Positions 42,650-51,527 of a DNA stretch of 64,000 bases are shown here, one piece after another (within the stretch, counting starts at the first letter, position 1; each line of letters opens with the position of its first letter). Made by a program: the position numbers and the translations under genes. Source of the DNA: Gymnopus androsaceus JB14 (taxonomy: Eukaryota; Basidiomycota; Agaricomycetes; Agaricales; Omphalotaceae); NCBI GenBank assembly GCA_009733575.1, contig ML769395.1:1-64000 (forward strand), given 5' to 3'. Under the pieces are notes generated by a model. That model did no database searches. It was not told the DNA's origin and saw only the letters and a program-made list of their open reading frames with translations.

Positions 42650-44195
42650 TTATAAACTACGTTCGACGCTAGTTCTCATCCCTGCTTTGTCTAGCACACA
42701 CATAGCATCAAATACTGCAGGAGGAATCTTGCGGTCCCGAACGCGTATAACCACCTCTCTCAAGCACACCAGCTCGGTCTTCAAATTGGCATTTGCAAAG
42801 CCTGGCCAGAGCCATCTGCTCTCTATCATATCAATGAGCTCGTCATCATCTCGAAGGAAACCACCGCCACAGTTCAGCGACAGTTTGCGCAGGTTGGGCA
42901 AGCAATGGTGTCGTAGAGGGACGGAGTTCGCTTGTACGATTCCCGTTGAGACTCCTGATGAGCCGGATGGTGATGGGACTCGCATCAACGGGGACGGAGG
43001 TATCATCGATTTCTACTTCAGCCAAGGATGGAAGAAGTTTCAGTAATGAGACGAGGTTGGAGTCGGAGAGAGGGAGGCGGCGAAGGGTAAATGTGGTGAG
43101 CGACGGGAGACAGGAGGATCTGAGAACAAACGCGATCAACTCGCCATGTGCCCAATTTGACTTGATGTATGGAGAGTCTTTACTGGATTCAAGTTGGAGA
43201 GTCGCCAGAGAGGGAAAAGTATATGACGCAAAAACCTCCTCCGCCAGGTCTTCTTCAGAGCCGGATTCGGCCAGAGTCAAAGCGAGAGATGTTACGGTGT
43301 CTGCGCTTCGGGGAGGAACACATCTGAAAGGATTCCCATGCTCAACTTGTCTGAAGGTTATGGATTGGAGACCTGGGGATGCATTCAAGAACCTATCGAG
43401 ACTCCCGAAATAGATAAACGTATCAAGAGCTCTGAGTTTGTTCCACGGAAAAAGCGGCGTGTCTTCAGCCCCATCCCATGATAAGCTATGGAGTTTTGGT
43501 GCGCGCTCTGGTTGAAAGACATCGGACATGATGTTTCCAGTGAGATTTGCTTCCCCGATTTCAAGCTCCTCAAGAAGAGGAAAGGATATCCGCTCTGGTG
43601 ATATGAAGAAATCCTGCCAACCCCACTCTTGCCATTCGTCACCGTCATCAGTGACATTAACCACATCAATCTTTACACTCTTCCATCTCTGGCTATGCGT
43701 GCCCAGCAGCAATAGGGCCGGAAACTGATCGCTTTGCTCACTAGTGAGGGTGATATCAAGGGTAAGAGGATGACCTTTGGAGCGTGAAAGATAGAGATGA
43801 AGGAGCGATAGGTGCTGGGAGCTCTCTTCGTCAGGCCAGAATAGTTCAACAGAGAGCCTGGACCATAGCGATGGGAGGATTAAAGCCAAATTGCGCCACC
43901 GTGAACAGATGCTGCTGAGAGTCATTGCAGGCAAGTATCGAAGACAGTCTCTGGAATAACTTGAACGGATGACGTTGGTGCCACAGGAAAAGTCGAAAAT
44001 GCGGCAGAGAATCTCGTTTGGAATTTTTCGCACCGGCGAGCTCAAGTGCATGAGTTGTTTGATATGCTCCTCCACTCGTCCTCTCTGAGCGTTCAAGGCT
44101 CTGATTCGATACTTGAGCCTGTCCATTTCAGCCTTGTAATCTTCAACATCCTTCTGAGCAGCTTCAACTAGTTCGCGGATTTCCCCCGGCGCCAT
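42650..44195 (-). pseudogene. F-box protein gene with one frameshift
   Basis: ATG at 44195 opens MAPGEIRELVEAAQ, and a short coiled coil (residues 10-50) precedes the F-box, SPVRKIPNEILCRIFDFSCG. This layout is typical of mushroom F-box proteins, which recruit substrates to SCF ubiquitin ligases. The body holds irregular leucine-rich stretches (LSLLHLYLSRSKGHPLTLDI, LPSLAEVEID). At 42896-42899 one extra G (CTTGCCCAAC instead of CTTCCCAAC) shifts the frame. The next frame then gives PNLRKLSLNCGGGF to a natural end at 42650. Read without correction, the protein ends at 42846. A sequencing error cannot be excluded. Transposon sequence starts 28 bp upstream of the ATG. Confidence 0.75.
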
Positions 44196-44278
44196 GCAGG
44201 AGGAGCCGGAACGTATTTTTCCAGGACCCCGGATAATACCGCTTGAGCTCTGATCCCGAATGGTCGAAATTCGGCCTT

Positions 44279-44368
44279 CCAATCATCCTTGTCAAGTCTG
44301 AGACGCTCGTGTAGCAAGAAAGGCAGCCCCGTAGGGCCCCGCGTGTATTGGGATGCGCCGAGAAAGGG
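44279..44368 (-). repeat. Retroelement 1 split repeat B2
   Basis: A 90-bp sequence (starting CCAATCATCCTTGTCAAGTC on the plus strand) identical to B1 at 44817-44906. It forms the 3' terminus of the element. Confidence 0.9.
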
Positions 44369-44443
44369 AATACAAATATAAAGACCAAGCTAATGTAATA
44401 TATATAAATCTATGAGCAGGGTGGGAGAGAAAGGGTGGGAAGC

Positions 44444-44906
44444 GCGAATAAGCTGGCAAGACAGAGGGAAAAGCAAGTAGGTATAGGTAAGTAAAGGTAT
44501 GGACAGATATTACTTGAGGAATGTACCTGGCAAGACAGAAGGAAAAGCAAGCTGGCTACCCTGTCTCGCCAGGCTATCATAAGTACTGTTCCCGCCAATC
44601 TAGGAGGAATGTCAGCTCGTGTCTTGGCTGAGACGGAAGAGTAAACTAACCTGATACAATGCTACCGCTTTCAACCTCTATGAGGCGGGTATAGTTGCTC
44701 ATCCACTTGGACCTTTAGGTGGGGATGACAGGTTAGCGTGCCACTACTGCTGCTGCAGTGTGAGAAAGCTGGGACTTACAGATGATTAGACTCCAGTAAT
44801 CAATGATTAAATTCAACCAATCATCCTTGTCAAGTCTGAGACGCTCGTGTAGCAAGAAAGGCAGCCCCGTAGGGCCCCGCGTGTATTGGGATGCGCCGAG
44901 AAAGGG
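44444..44906 (-). repeat. Retroelement 1 internal A2 and B1 repeats
   Basis: A2 at 44444-44814 matches A1 at 49275-49647; B1 at 44817-44906 matches B2. The two abut with only AA between, the arrangement expected from a circular-junction template. Confidence 0.9.
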
Positions 44907-44987
44907 TAATAATGGTAAAAGAAAAAGAGATAAAGAAAAAAGAGAAGATAGAGAGATGAGATCTAGATGGATAGGCGCATTCCCAAG

Positions 44988-45962
44988 CTAACGCACCCCA
45001 TACAGCATCGCTTGCAAAAGCATGGGGTGCTTGCAAATATAAATCTGAAATGTGTCACTGCGCCAGCGACCAGCAGCTTGAATAACATGGGGAAGAGCAC
45101 CTTCCCCAGCCAACGCAGTAGCACCGCCCACATGCATTGACTGACCTGTGAAGTTCCTGTCTGGAATAAAAACATGAAACCGCTGCATGAACCAGCGACG
45201 TGTTGGAACAGAGCCATCTTGGCGTACCCAGAGGAAAGGGTGTAATGGGAAGGTGGCATCCCTGAGAGACAGGTAGTCACAGAATATAGGGAGCGCATGA
45301 TCATCAGTGATGAGAACTGTATTGCCTTTGAAAAACCTGTCTGCCTTGTGCGATTTCAGGGTGAAGCTGTAATGGCTATTATTCAGCAAAACGGTTAGGT
45401 GTCGCGTATACTTCCTGGTGTTTCGTTTCCTAGCATCATCATCATTTGCAGCCATCTCACCCAGCCGCAAAAAACCATGGAAGCCCGTGAATAGCATTGC
45501 TAACCATAGTAAATCATCCAGGGAAGGATTCTGACCAAGACGTGACACTGCTTCCTGGAGATGCGTTTTCAAAAGAGGGAGTTTGCGATTAACTGGTTTG
45601 CTTTTGAGGCGTTTGCAACCCTTAAGGGAACAAGTGACCAGATTGCTATGCCAAACATCCCGGATATTTGGGAAGAATGGCTTGAGCTGGTTGCAGATAC
45701 CTGAAAGGTAGGAATCGACAGAGCGGGGCTCAATGTGGTGCAACATGAACACCACGTAGAAGCTGAGGGTGTCAGCCGTGGGCTCGATGGGGAAGTTGTG
45801 TAGTTTGCAAAATTCGAGATAAGAGTTTAATGCGGAATTGTATGTCAATGTAGTAGAGGAATCAATAGCAGAACCAAGAGTGACAGCTTGTTCATGAACA
45901 AGCCGCTCCATGGGCCAAGCAACCCTGACAGGTTGTTTAGCCCAGACACCTGTCACAATCAT
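44988..45962 (-). CDS. Tyrosine recombinase of retroelement 1
   Basis: A 324-residue frame. An N-terminal SAM-like DNA-binding part (LTYNSALNSYLEFCKLHN, VDSYLSGICNQLKP) precedes the catalytic domain. The catalytic positions read R in GFLRLGEM, K in LKSHKADRF, W in AAGRWRSDTF and Y in FQIYI. The HxxR box, usually (H/Q)SxR-x-GGAT, reads QSMHVGGAT: the second catalytic arginine is His. A further Arg position in YIRK is Cys (YICK). CGT to CAT and CGC to TGC are both CpG transitions. The frame is open but the enzyme is probably inactive. Its ATG overlaps the pol stop as ATGA. Confidence 0.85.
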   Translation of the reverse strand: MIVTGVWAKQPVRVAWPMERLVHEQAVTLGSAIDSSTTLTYNSALNSYLEFCKLHNFPIEPTADTLSFYVVFMLHHIEPRSVDSYLSGICNQLKPFFPNIRDVWHSNLVTCSLKGCKRLKSKPVNRKLPLLKTHLQEAVSRLGQNPSLDDLLWLAMLFTGFHGFLRLGEMAANDDDARKRNTRKYTRHLTVLLNNSHYSFTLKSHKADRFFKGNTVLITDDHALPIFCDYLSLRDATFPLHPFLWVRQDGSVPTRRWFMQRFHVFIPDRNFTGQSMHVGGATALAGEGALPHVIQAAGRWRSDTFQIYICKHPMLLQAMLYGVR

Positions 45963-48060
45963 AACTCTTTCGCCCCCAGCGCATCTTGAGGGGGTGTAAA
46001 AAAGTTTATAGTCAGGCCTTGGGCCAGTTCCATGGCTCTCAAAAAATCTCTACGTGAGAGTGAATCTGCAACACTGTTCTGTTCGCCTCGAACATGAATG
46101 ACACAGAGGTCTACGTCACAATGAATGAGGGAATTGACAGCGCACCGCAGTTGAATATTATATTCTGGTAATGCTTGAAGAGAGTCAAAGATGTTGACTA
46201 TGTTCTGGCTGTCAGTGAATATCGTCAAGCAAAGACAACATGTTAACAACAAATCTGCCCGCATGGTATGGCAGTACCACTCCAATGCAGATAACACGCA
46301 GAGAGCCTCGTAGAAGAAAATACCGTGCTTAACCCGTTCAAGAGGCGCGGCTGAATAAATACCTAGCAGGAGCTCAGATATCCAGAAGCCCATGCCGCTC
46401 AAACAAGCGTCGCAAAAGATGGACATATCACACTCCGTCCACGGATCCCAATCCATGCCTTTGAAAAGTAGCATCCCCAATGCATCGCGAAGGTGATCCA
46501 GAAACCAAACAAGTTCCGCTTTGACTGCTTCATTAATGTAGACTGCTGCATTCAACTTTGTTTCCCCCTCATCTTTTTGTAAACACCGCATAGCAACGGC
46601 TGTAAGAGTGGGAAGACGTTGAAGGACCAATTCATCCAACCAGCCAGCAGCTGGAATTCATGAAGTGTTCAATGTCGTGAAGGTGCAGAGATGAAGTTTG
46701 ATACAAAGTCCACCAAGTCTCTCTTCACTTCAGAAGGCAGCGTGAGCGTCATCACGTTGGGGCCGATATCAAAACCTATCACAACTAGAGTCAAACCCGA
46801 GAGCTGCTTCTTCTCCTTGTGTGGGATTTTTAGAAAGTCGTAGAAATAAAGTAGCTGCGCTTGTTTTCGCGGCATAAGTTTGTTGTAGGGATTGTAGAGC
46901 ATTAGATTCGACTTGAGTTCCCAGCCATACACATTGTGGACGTAATCAAAAACATCTGCGATGAGCTTCACAAACACCACGATCCACATGACTAGTCCTA
47001 TGACCGAGAACCAGATTCTCGGACCCCGCTATCACCGAATGTGGTGCACCAGTTGACATTTCTTCTCACCTGATGGCGGCTTTCATGTTCAACATCATCC
47101 CTGGACATCCCTCACTCTTCCATCTCCTTCAGCTCTTCTCTTGTTGGGAGGTTCAATGACTCAACCTGTTTGATCTGCCAGAGCTTGTGCATCGGCATCA
47201 AACGAAAAGCCTCTGCAACGTCACTCTTCCACATCACCAATTTTGCCGCCGGATTCTCCTTCCTAAAGCAAAGCAAAGCAGGAATAAACTGCTGCATAGC
47301 GTCCATTCTTGCTCCCTTGGTCTGAGACCAGTCAACCATCGAGTTCTGAGAATATTCTCCAGCACTCTGGTTAGACATGAGTCTCAAATCCTCTGAATGT
47401 GGCTTCGGAACAGCAATAACAGGAGTGCTGTACATCCCGCGGAGTAAGTTAGGACCAAAGGTGCATGAGTATCGACCCTTTTCGACCTCGATATTGCGTT
47501 GACCGTTAATGAAGTCACGTTCTTTTTTAGATGGAGGAGGAGCCCACACATTGTCCCAAGTCTTGGGGTAACCTGCGTTGTGCTTCGTGTCAGCCCAGGG
47601 CCAGAAGCCGTTGGTTAGTCCATCTAGAACGGAGCTCACAAAGGCGGGATTGGGGTGTCTGTGCAGGAGTGCTCTCAAACGCTCAACATGGATCACCTGT
47701 GGAATATGAAAAAGCTCCAGGTTTTCACGAAGCGTTTCGTTAACCACCATATTCTCGAATTCATGAGGAGGAGGACGGGGTAGTGGATCATTGGTTCTTG
47801 TGTATTCAACCATTCAACTGCTGCCATACCTAGTTTCTCCAGATCTCCAACCAATACCCCTCATGTACCTTGGCAAATAAACTCCTTCAACCTCGCTCCT
47901 CCCTCTAACCACCTCACTATCCAACTCGCTTCTCTCGTCATCAACCTCATCCATACCCACAATCACTCCCCTAGCTTGTGCAGAACTAACCAAATTGAAT
48001 ACTGGGGGCCTAGCAAGCTCAGGCCAATCCTTTTGGATGGTTTGGGCACTTCGGTCCCAT
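45959..48060 (-). pseudogene. Reverse transcriptase-RNase H of retroelement 1, interrupted
   Basis: The pol frame starts within or just after gag in another frame. RT blocks include PAFVSSVLDGLTNGFWPWAD, STPVIAVPKPHSEDLRLMSN and KLVMWKSDVAEAFRLMPMH. After a gap they continue with WIVVFVKLIADVFDYVHNVY. The RNase H part shows IFCDACLSGMGFWIS, IFTDSQNIVNIFDS and VHVRGEQNSVADSLSR-like sequence. Lesions: TGA at 47814-47816, 47112-47114 and 46669-46671, and frame changes near 47025 and 46575. The catalytic position usually reading Y-x-DD appears as YVHN. The element cannot supply its own polymerase in this state. Confidence 0.8.
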
Positions 48061-49224
48061 GTGGTTGGCGGACTGGCAGTGGATACAGACATGTCTGAAG
48101 ATGCATGACGTTCCTTTGCAATGCTTGAAGTTCCAGTTACGGCAGACCTCAGAAGTCCGTTTTCTTTTTGAGCCTTTTGCGGGGTTAGACGTTGGAGGAG
48201 AGGGCATAAAGATCGCGACTCCTCCTGCTTCAAGGTGTGCATCCTTGAGGTGGATGTACTTCTCTGTCTCATGGAGGAGTATATCTCTTCGACCACCAAT
48301 GTAGATTCGAACGGAATGGTCGTAATTGATGACCCGTTGGTGGAGGGACACTTGTTTCACACTAAACAAGTTGTTGATGTGGTTCCAGTATCCTCGGAGC
48401 TCCATCTTGCGGCCAGAGAAAGCAAATTGGACTGCTTCTTCAAAGGTGCAGAAAGCATTAATCCACTCTCCATGGGTACTGACTTTTGACACCACTTTAG
48501 GTTTCTGGACTTCCAGGGTAGTCTTGCTGATGATGAGCTCATTCAAAGTCTGTGGAGTAGTGGTGTAGGCACCAGCGAGGATTTCGTCAAACTCGACATA
48601 GTCATCGCGCAACACGTTCTTCCATTGTTTGGGAGAGAGGGACAGTTTCCCATACGAGAGGTCGAGGTTTTGCAATGCTTCTTTAATATCCAAGGTGTAG
48701 GCTTCAACCTGTCTACGAGCGCTTTTGTGTGTGGGTGAGAGAATGATGGAGTGAATGAAGCTCGTCCCTTTGTTCCAGTGGAACTCTGATGGGTTGACTT
48801 TCTGCTGCTTCCAATTAGCTCTGTCCTCCTCATCTTCACCGAGGGGCTTGACTCTATCCTGCTGAGCGGAATCCTCTCCCCCTCCTCGCTCATCTCTGTC
48901 TCTGTCCCCTGGATTGCCCCTGTCTGCTGGTTCGCCTCTGTCTCCCAGAGCTTGTCCTCTATCCACTGCCACAGTGTTCTCTTGATTGATGGACTCAATC
49001 TCGTCGAGGTACTGTCGAATGACTGCGACATCTGCTGGGACGTGGAGTCTGCTGCAGATTCCAACAAAGGCAACGGTGAGGTTCGCAATAGCCTCAGATT
49101 TCAATACTGTCTTGTTGCCGAACTGTTGGACAATCTGTTCAAGAGACTGAATGTCTTCTGCTGGGATCTGAGCGGACCCCAATGCAGATTGAGCAGTCTG
49201 GTTTTCAGGGGTGCCATTGGTCAT
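48019..49224 (-). CDS. Gag-like protein of retroelement 1
   Basis: A 401-residue open frame from ATG at 49224. It has a helical N-terminus, an Asp/Arg/Gly-rich segment (GDRGEPADRGNPGDRDRDER, about residues 95-125), a capsid-like helical middle, and a basic stretch KGSKRKR. It ends in two zinc motifs in CRNWNFKHCKG...: a C-x7-C-x4-C-x3-H finger followed directly by a canonical C-x2-C-x4-H-x4-C knuckle (CIHCQSANHMGPKC). These features fit nucleic-acid packaging by a retroelement Gag. No stop interrupts it, in contrast to pol. The family is recognised from the knuckle and context only. Confidence 0.8.
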   Translation of the reverse strand: MTNGTPENQTAQSALGSAQIPAEDIQSLEQIVQQFGNKTVLKSEAIANLTVAFVGICSRLHVPADVAVIRQYLDEIESINQENTVAVDRGQALGDRGEPADRGNPGDRDRDERGGGEDSAQQDRVKPLGEDEEDRANWKQQKVNPSEFHWNKGTSFIHSIILSPTHKSARRQVEAYTLDIKEALQNLDLSYGKLSLSPKQWKNVLRDDYVEFDEILAGAYTTTPQTLNELIISKTTLEVQKPKVVSKVSTHGEWINAFCTFEEAVQFAFSGRKMELRGYWNHINNLFSVKQVSLHQRVINYDHSVRIYIGGRRDILLHETEKYIHLKDAHLEAGGVAIFMPSPPTSNPAKGSKRKRTSEVCRNWNFKHCKGTSCIFRHVCIHCQSANHMGPKCPNHPKGLA

Positions 49225-49274
49225 AGCGTAGAATGATAGTTAGATGGAATAAACTTGTTTGATTCAACAAAAGT

Positions 49275-49647
49275 GCAAATAAGCTGGCAAGACAGAGGGA
49301 AAAGCAAGTAGGTATAGGTAAGTAAAGGTATGGACAGATATTACTTGAGGAACGTACCTGGCAAGACAGAGGGAAAAGCAAGCTGGCTACCCCTGTCTCG
49401 CCAGGCTATCATAAGTACTGTTCCTGCCAATCTAGGAGGAATGTCAGCTCGTGTCTTGGCTGAGATGGAAGAGTAAACTAACCTGATACAACGCTACCAC
49501 TTTCGACCTCTATGAGGTGGGTATAGTTGCTCATCCCACTTGGACCTTTAGGTAGGGATGACAGGTTAGCGTGCCGCTACTGCTGCTGCAGTGTGAGAAA
49601 GCTGGGACTTACAGATGATTAGACTCCAGTAATCAATGATTAAATTC
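49275..49647 (-). repeat. Retroelement 1 split repeat A1
   Basis: Matches A2 (44444-44814) over about 371 bp. Comparing by eye I count 11 substitutions, all transitions, nine of them at CpG sites, plus two one-base indels in C-runs. It forms the 5' terminus of the element. Confidence 0.88.
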
Positions 49648-49835
49648 GATTAATTTGGCCCGATTTGGACAAAATCCAGCCTTTTGCACTATACCTGCTC
49701 CGAAATTTTCCATTTTTGGCCCTTTTGGGCATCATACCTCTAATAAGTTTGTTTTCTGCTGTTTAAGCATTTCCAGTCCATTTTGGACTATTTGGACTAC
49801 AATTTCTGCAATTCTAAGTAGATATTTACAGAGAT

Positions 49836-50288
49836 TCAAACATGGGCGCGCTTGGTCACTGGCAATAAGTCCTCTTCCTCTACCTCATCATCTCCCTTAC
49901 GCTTTCCATGACGGGATTCATCTGCGAGAATTTTCTTCACGATGTTGATGATTGTCGAGTGGGAAGGCTCCAGGGATTGCAGGTACTTTTCCAAAGGAGG
50001 AGGTGATGGAACCATATATAACCCAGGAACGAGCTCAACCGTTCCCGGGATGGCTTTGACATCAGCATTTACCATGCACAAGGCTTTAGGTAGCAATGGG
50101 TCGAGAAGGGTCACAACGTTCCCGGAATGCAGAATTACGAAGGATGGAACGGTACGAGAAACATTTGGAAGTGATGCGACCTGCAGCGTACTATCTCTCG
50201 AGAAACATAACTTCTGAGATACATTATTGTGCCAATACAAGTAGTACGAGTACTCTGAACTTCCTCCCTGATCACTCCAAAAATCCAA
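49836..50288 (-). CDS. 150-codon frame carried by the 35-bp-TIR element
   Basis: The frame contains SLPNVSRTVPSFVILHSG, TLLDPLLPKALCMVNADV, PGTVELVPGLYMVPSPPPLE and a Lys/Glu-rich tail (RKGDDEVEEEDLLPVTKRA), ending in TGA. The first codons up to about residue 30 may not be coding. I do not recognise a family. It lies exactly between the repeat-rich sub-terminal regions of the element, so it is either an element gene or a captured host gene fragment. The proline-rich motif and the nuclear-signal-like tail are the only hints. Confidence 0.4.
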   Translation of the reverse strand: MDFWSDQGGSSEYSYYLYWHNNVSQKLCFSRDSTLQVASLPNVSRTVPSFVILHSGNVVTLLDPLLPKALCMVNADVKAIPGTVELVPGLYMVPSPPPLEKYLQSLEPSHSTIINIVKKILADESRHGKRKGDDEVEEEDLLPVTKRAHV

Positions 50289-50467
50289 GAATTCGGCCCT
50301 TTTGGATCAAACCTGGTCTCGGATCGGTCTTTTTTGGCCTTTCTTTACACTAGACCTGCCATCCGAAAAGGGCTGAAATTTGGCCTTTGGCATGATACAT
50401 TACCTCTAAATTTGGCCAAAATCCGGCCTTTTGGGATCAGAGCTGAAGCAGTATTATCCGGGGTCCT

Positions 50468-50865
50468 ATTTCCCCCGCAAATTGGCAGAGTCTATCTCGA
50501 CGCTGGGTGCAAAGCTGGTTTGACCACAGGTTCGACACTAAGAATGCATAGCGGATGATGGGAGAGCTATACAGTTTGAGGAATCAGAATTAAAACGAGA
50601 TACACAAGTTGATTACCTGCAGTTTGTGTTGAGGGTGCCACTAAGAAACCAGAATTTGCGTCGTGAGTCGCTCTGAGCACTATTATTGACTGTAGACACT
50701 GAATTCAACATTCAGAAATTCATGAAAGTTATAGCATGGACTTACTTCAAAACAAACTGGGATTTTCGAGAGAGTTGGATTACAACGAAACCAAGTGGAA
50801 CGGAAAGAAACGGCGCGGATAGCCCTGCCCTAAGCCGCATCACATGTGGCTGGTTTCGCTCATTG
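50468..50865. other. Original upstream flank of the F-box gene
   Basis: Before the insertions this stretch probably lay directly upstream of the F-box start. On the minus strand a possible exon end (ANSGFLVAPSTQTA) is followed by GTAATC near 50618, but a first exon cannot be confirmed. Confidence 0.35.
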
Positions 50866-50959
50866 ATAAGCTAGGGGCACTCCAATGAGAGATAAGTTAA
50901 GTATATATATAAACGGAGTCAATACTAGTAGAGAGGTTTGGCTGGGGCTTGGCCCGCGC
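50866..50959 (-). repeat. Retroelement 2 split repeat B2
   Basis: 94 bp identical to B1 at 51269-51362, beginning ATAAGCTAGGGGCACTCC on the plus strand and ending GGCTTGGCCCGCGC. Confidence 0.9.
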
Positions 50960-51128
50960 GGGTGGGCAAATTATTTTATTTTATTAAAGGATTTTATAAC
51001 AAACGCGCGGTCAAGCCGGAACGTCGGAAGACGCTGGTACTAGAATTTATATAATATATTAGCTTCTAGATATTTTTGAGATATTGTTCCCAAGTTTTTA
51101 GGAAAAGAGCCGGGGATGGTTGGGAGGG

Positions 51129-51362
51129 AGGCTCAAAAAAGAGTGATATAGGAGCGACGGCTATGAGAGTCGACTCCAAAGGTTGATAGCGCTTAACGGC
51201 GCGCTGCCGACTCTCAAGCCGTGCTTAGCTTATCCTCTGATAAGCGCGCTCTGCTAGCTTATCGCGGAATAAGCTAGGGGCACTCCAATGAGAGATAAGT
51301 TAAGTATATATATAAACGGAGTCAATACTAGTAGAGAGGTTTGGCTGGGGCTTGGCCCGCGC
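51129..51362 (-). repeat. Retroelement 2 internal A2 and B1 repeats
   Basis: A2 (51129-51268) and B1 (51269-51362) abut without spacer at GCGGA/ATAAGC. The A repeat can fold: GACGGC...GAGAGTCG near its start pairs with CGACTCTCAAGCCGT, and GCTTATC...GATAAGC forms a second hairpin. Confidence 0.9.
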
Positions 51363-51527
51363 TCCCGCCCGTGGACTCCGAGTGCTCGTAGCCCCAACCA
51401 GAGCAGAGCTCCAACCCGGGAGCACAAGGAGGAGACCAACCTTAGGGAAAACGGGCCAAACCCCAAACAGAGGTATGCTCTGGGAAATTCAGAATCTGAT
51501 ACTATTCATATATAGAAAGAGGTCGGA

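Larger units (their letters stand above)
44279..49647 (-). mobile_element. Tyrosine-recombinase (DIRS/Ngaro-type) retroelement 1, decayed
   Basis: In minus orientation the order is A1 (49647-49275), gag, pol, recombinase, B1 (44906-44817), A2 (44814-44444), B2 (44368-44279). A and B are the split direct repeats typical of Ngaro-like elements. B1 and B2 are identical over 90 bp. A1 and A2 differ by 11 substitutions and two single-base indels in C-runs. The element sits inside the 35-bp-TIR element. No LTR or integrase is present. Confidence 0.9.
44223..50467. mobile_element. hAT-like element with 35-bp terminal inverted repeats, split by a nested retroelement
   Basis: The left end at 44223 (AGGACCCCGGATAATAC...) and the right end at 50467 on the other strand match at 33 of 35 positions. 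Flanking octamers ATTTTTCC (44215-44222) and ATTTCCCC (50468-50475) agree at six of eight positions, with two C/T differences, so they may be a decayed target duplication. Without the nested retroelement (44279-49647) the element is about 0.88 kb. Its sub-terminal parts are rich in GGCC and TTTTGG blocks in both orientations, and its middle carries one frame (49836-50288). Confidence 0.7.

Noticed and set aside
4254..47816. The many in-frame TGA codons as evidence for TGA recoding or stop-codon readthrough
   Set aside because: Intact host genes in the same window (coronin, CLA4, the 595-residue membrane protein) end in TGA, and the TGAs occur only in transposon-like or accessory genes that also carry frameshifts and lost splice sites.
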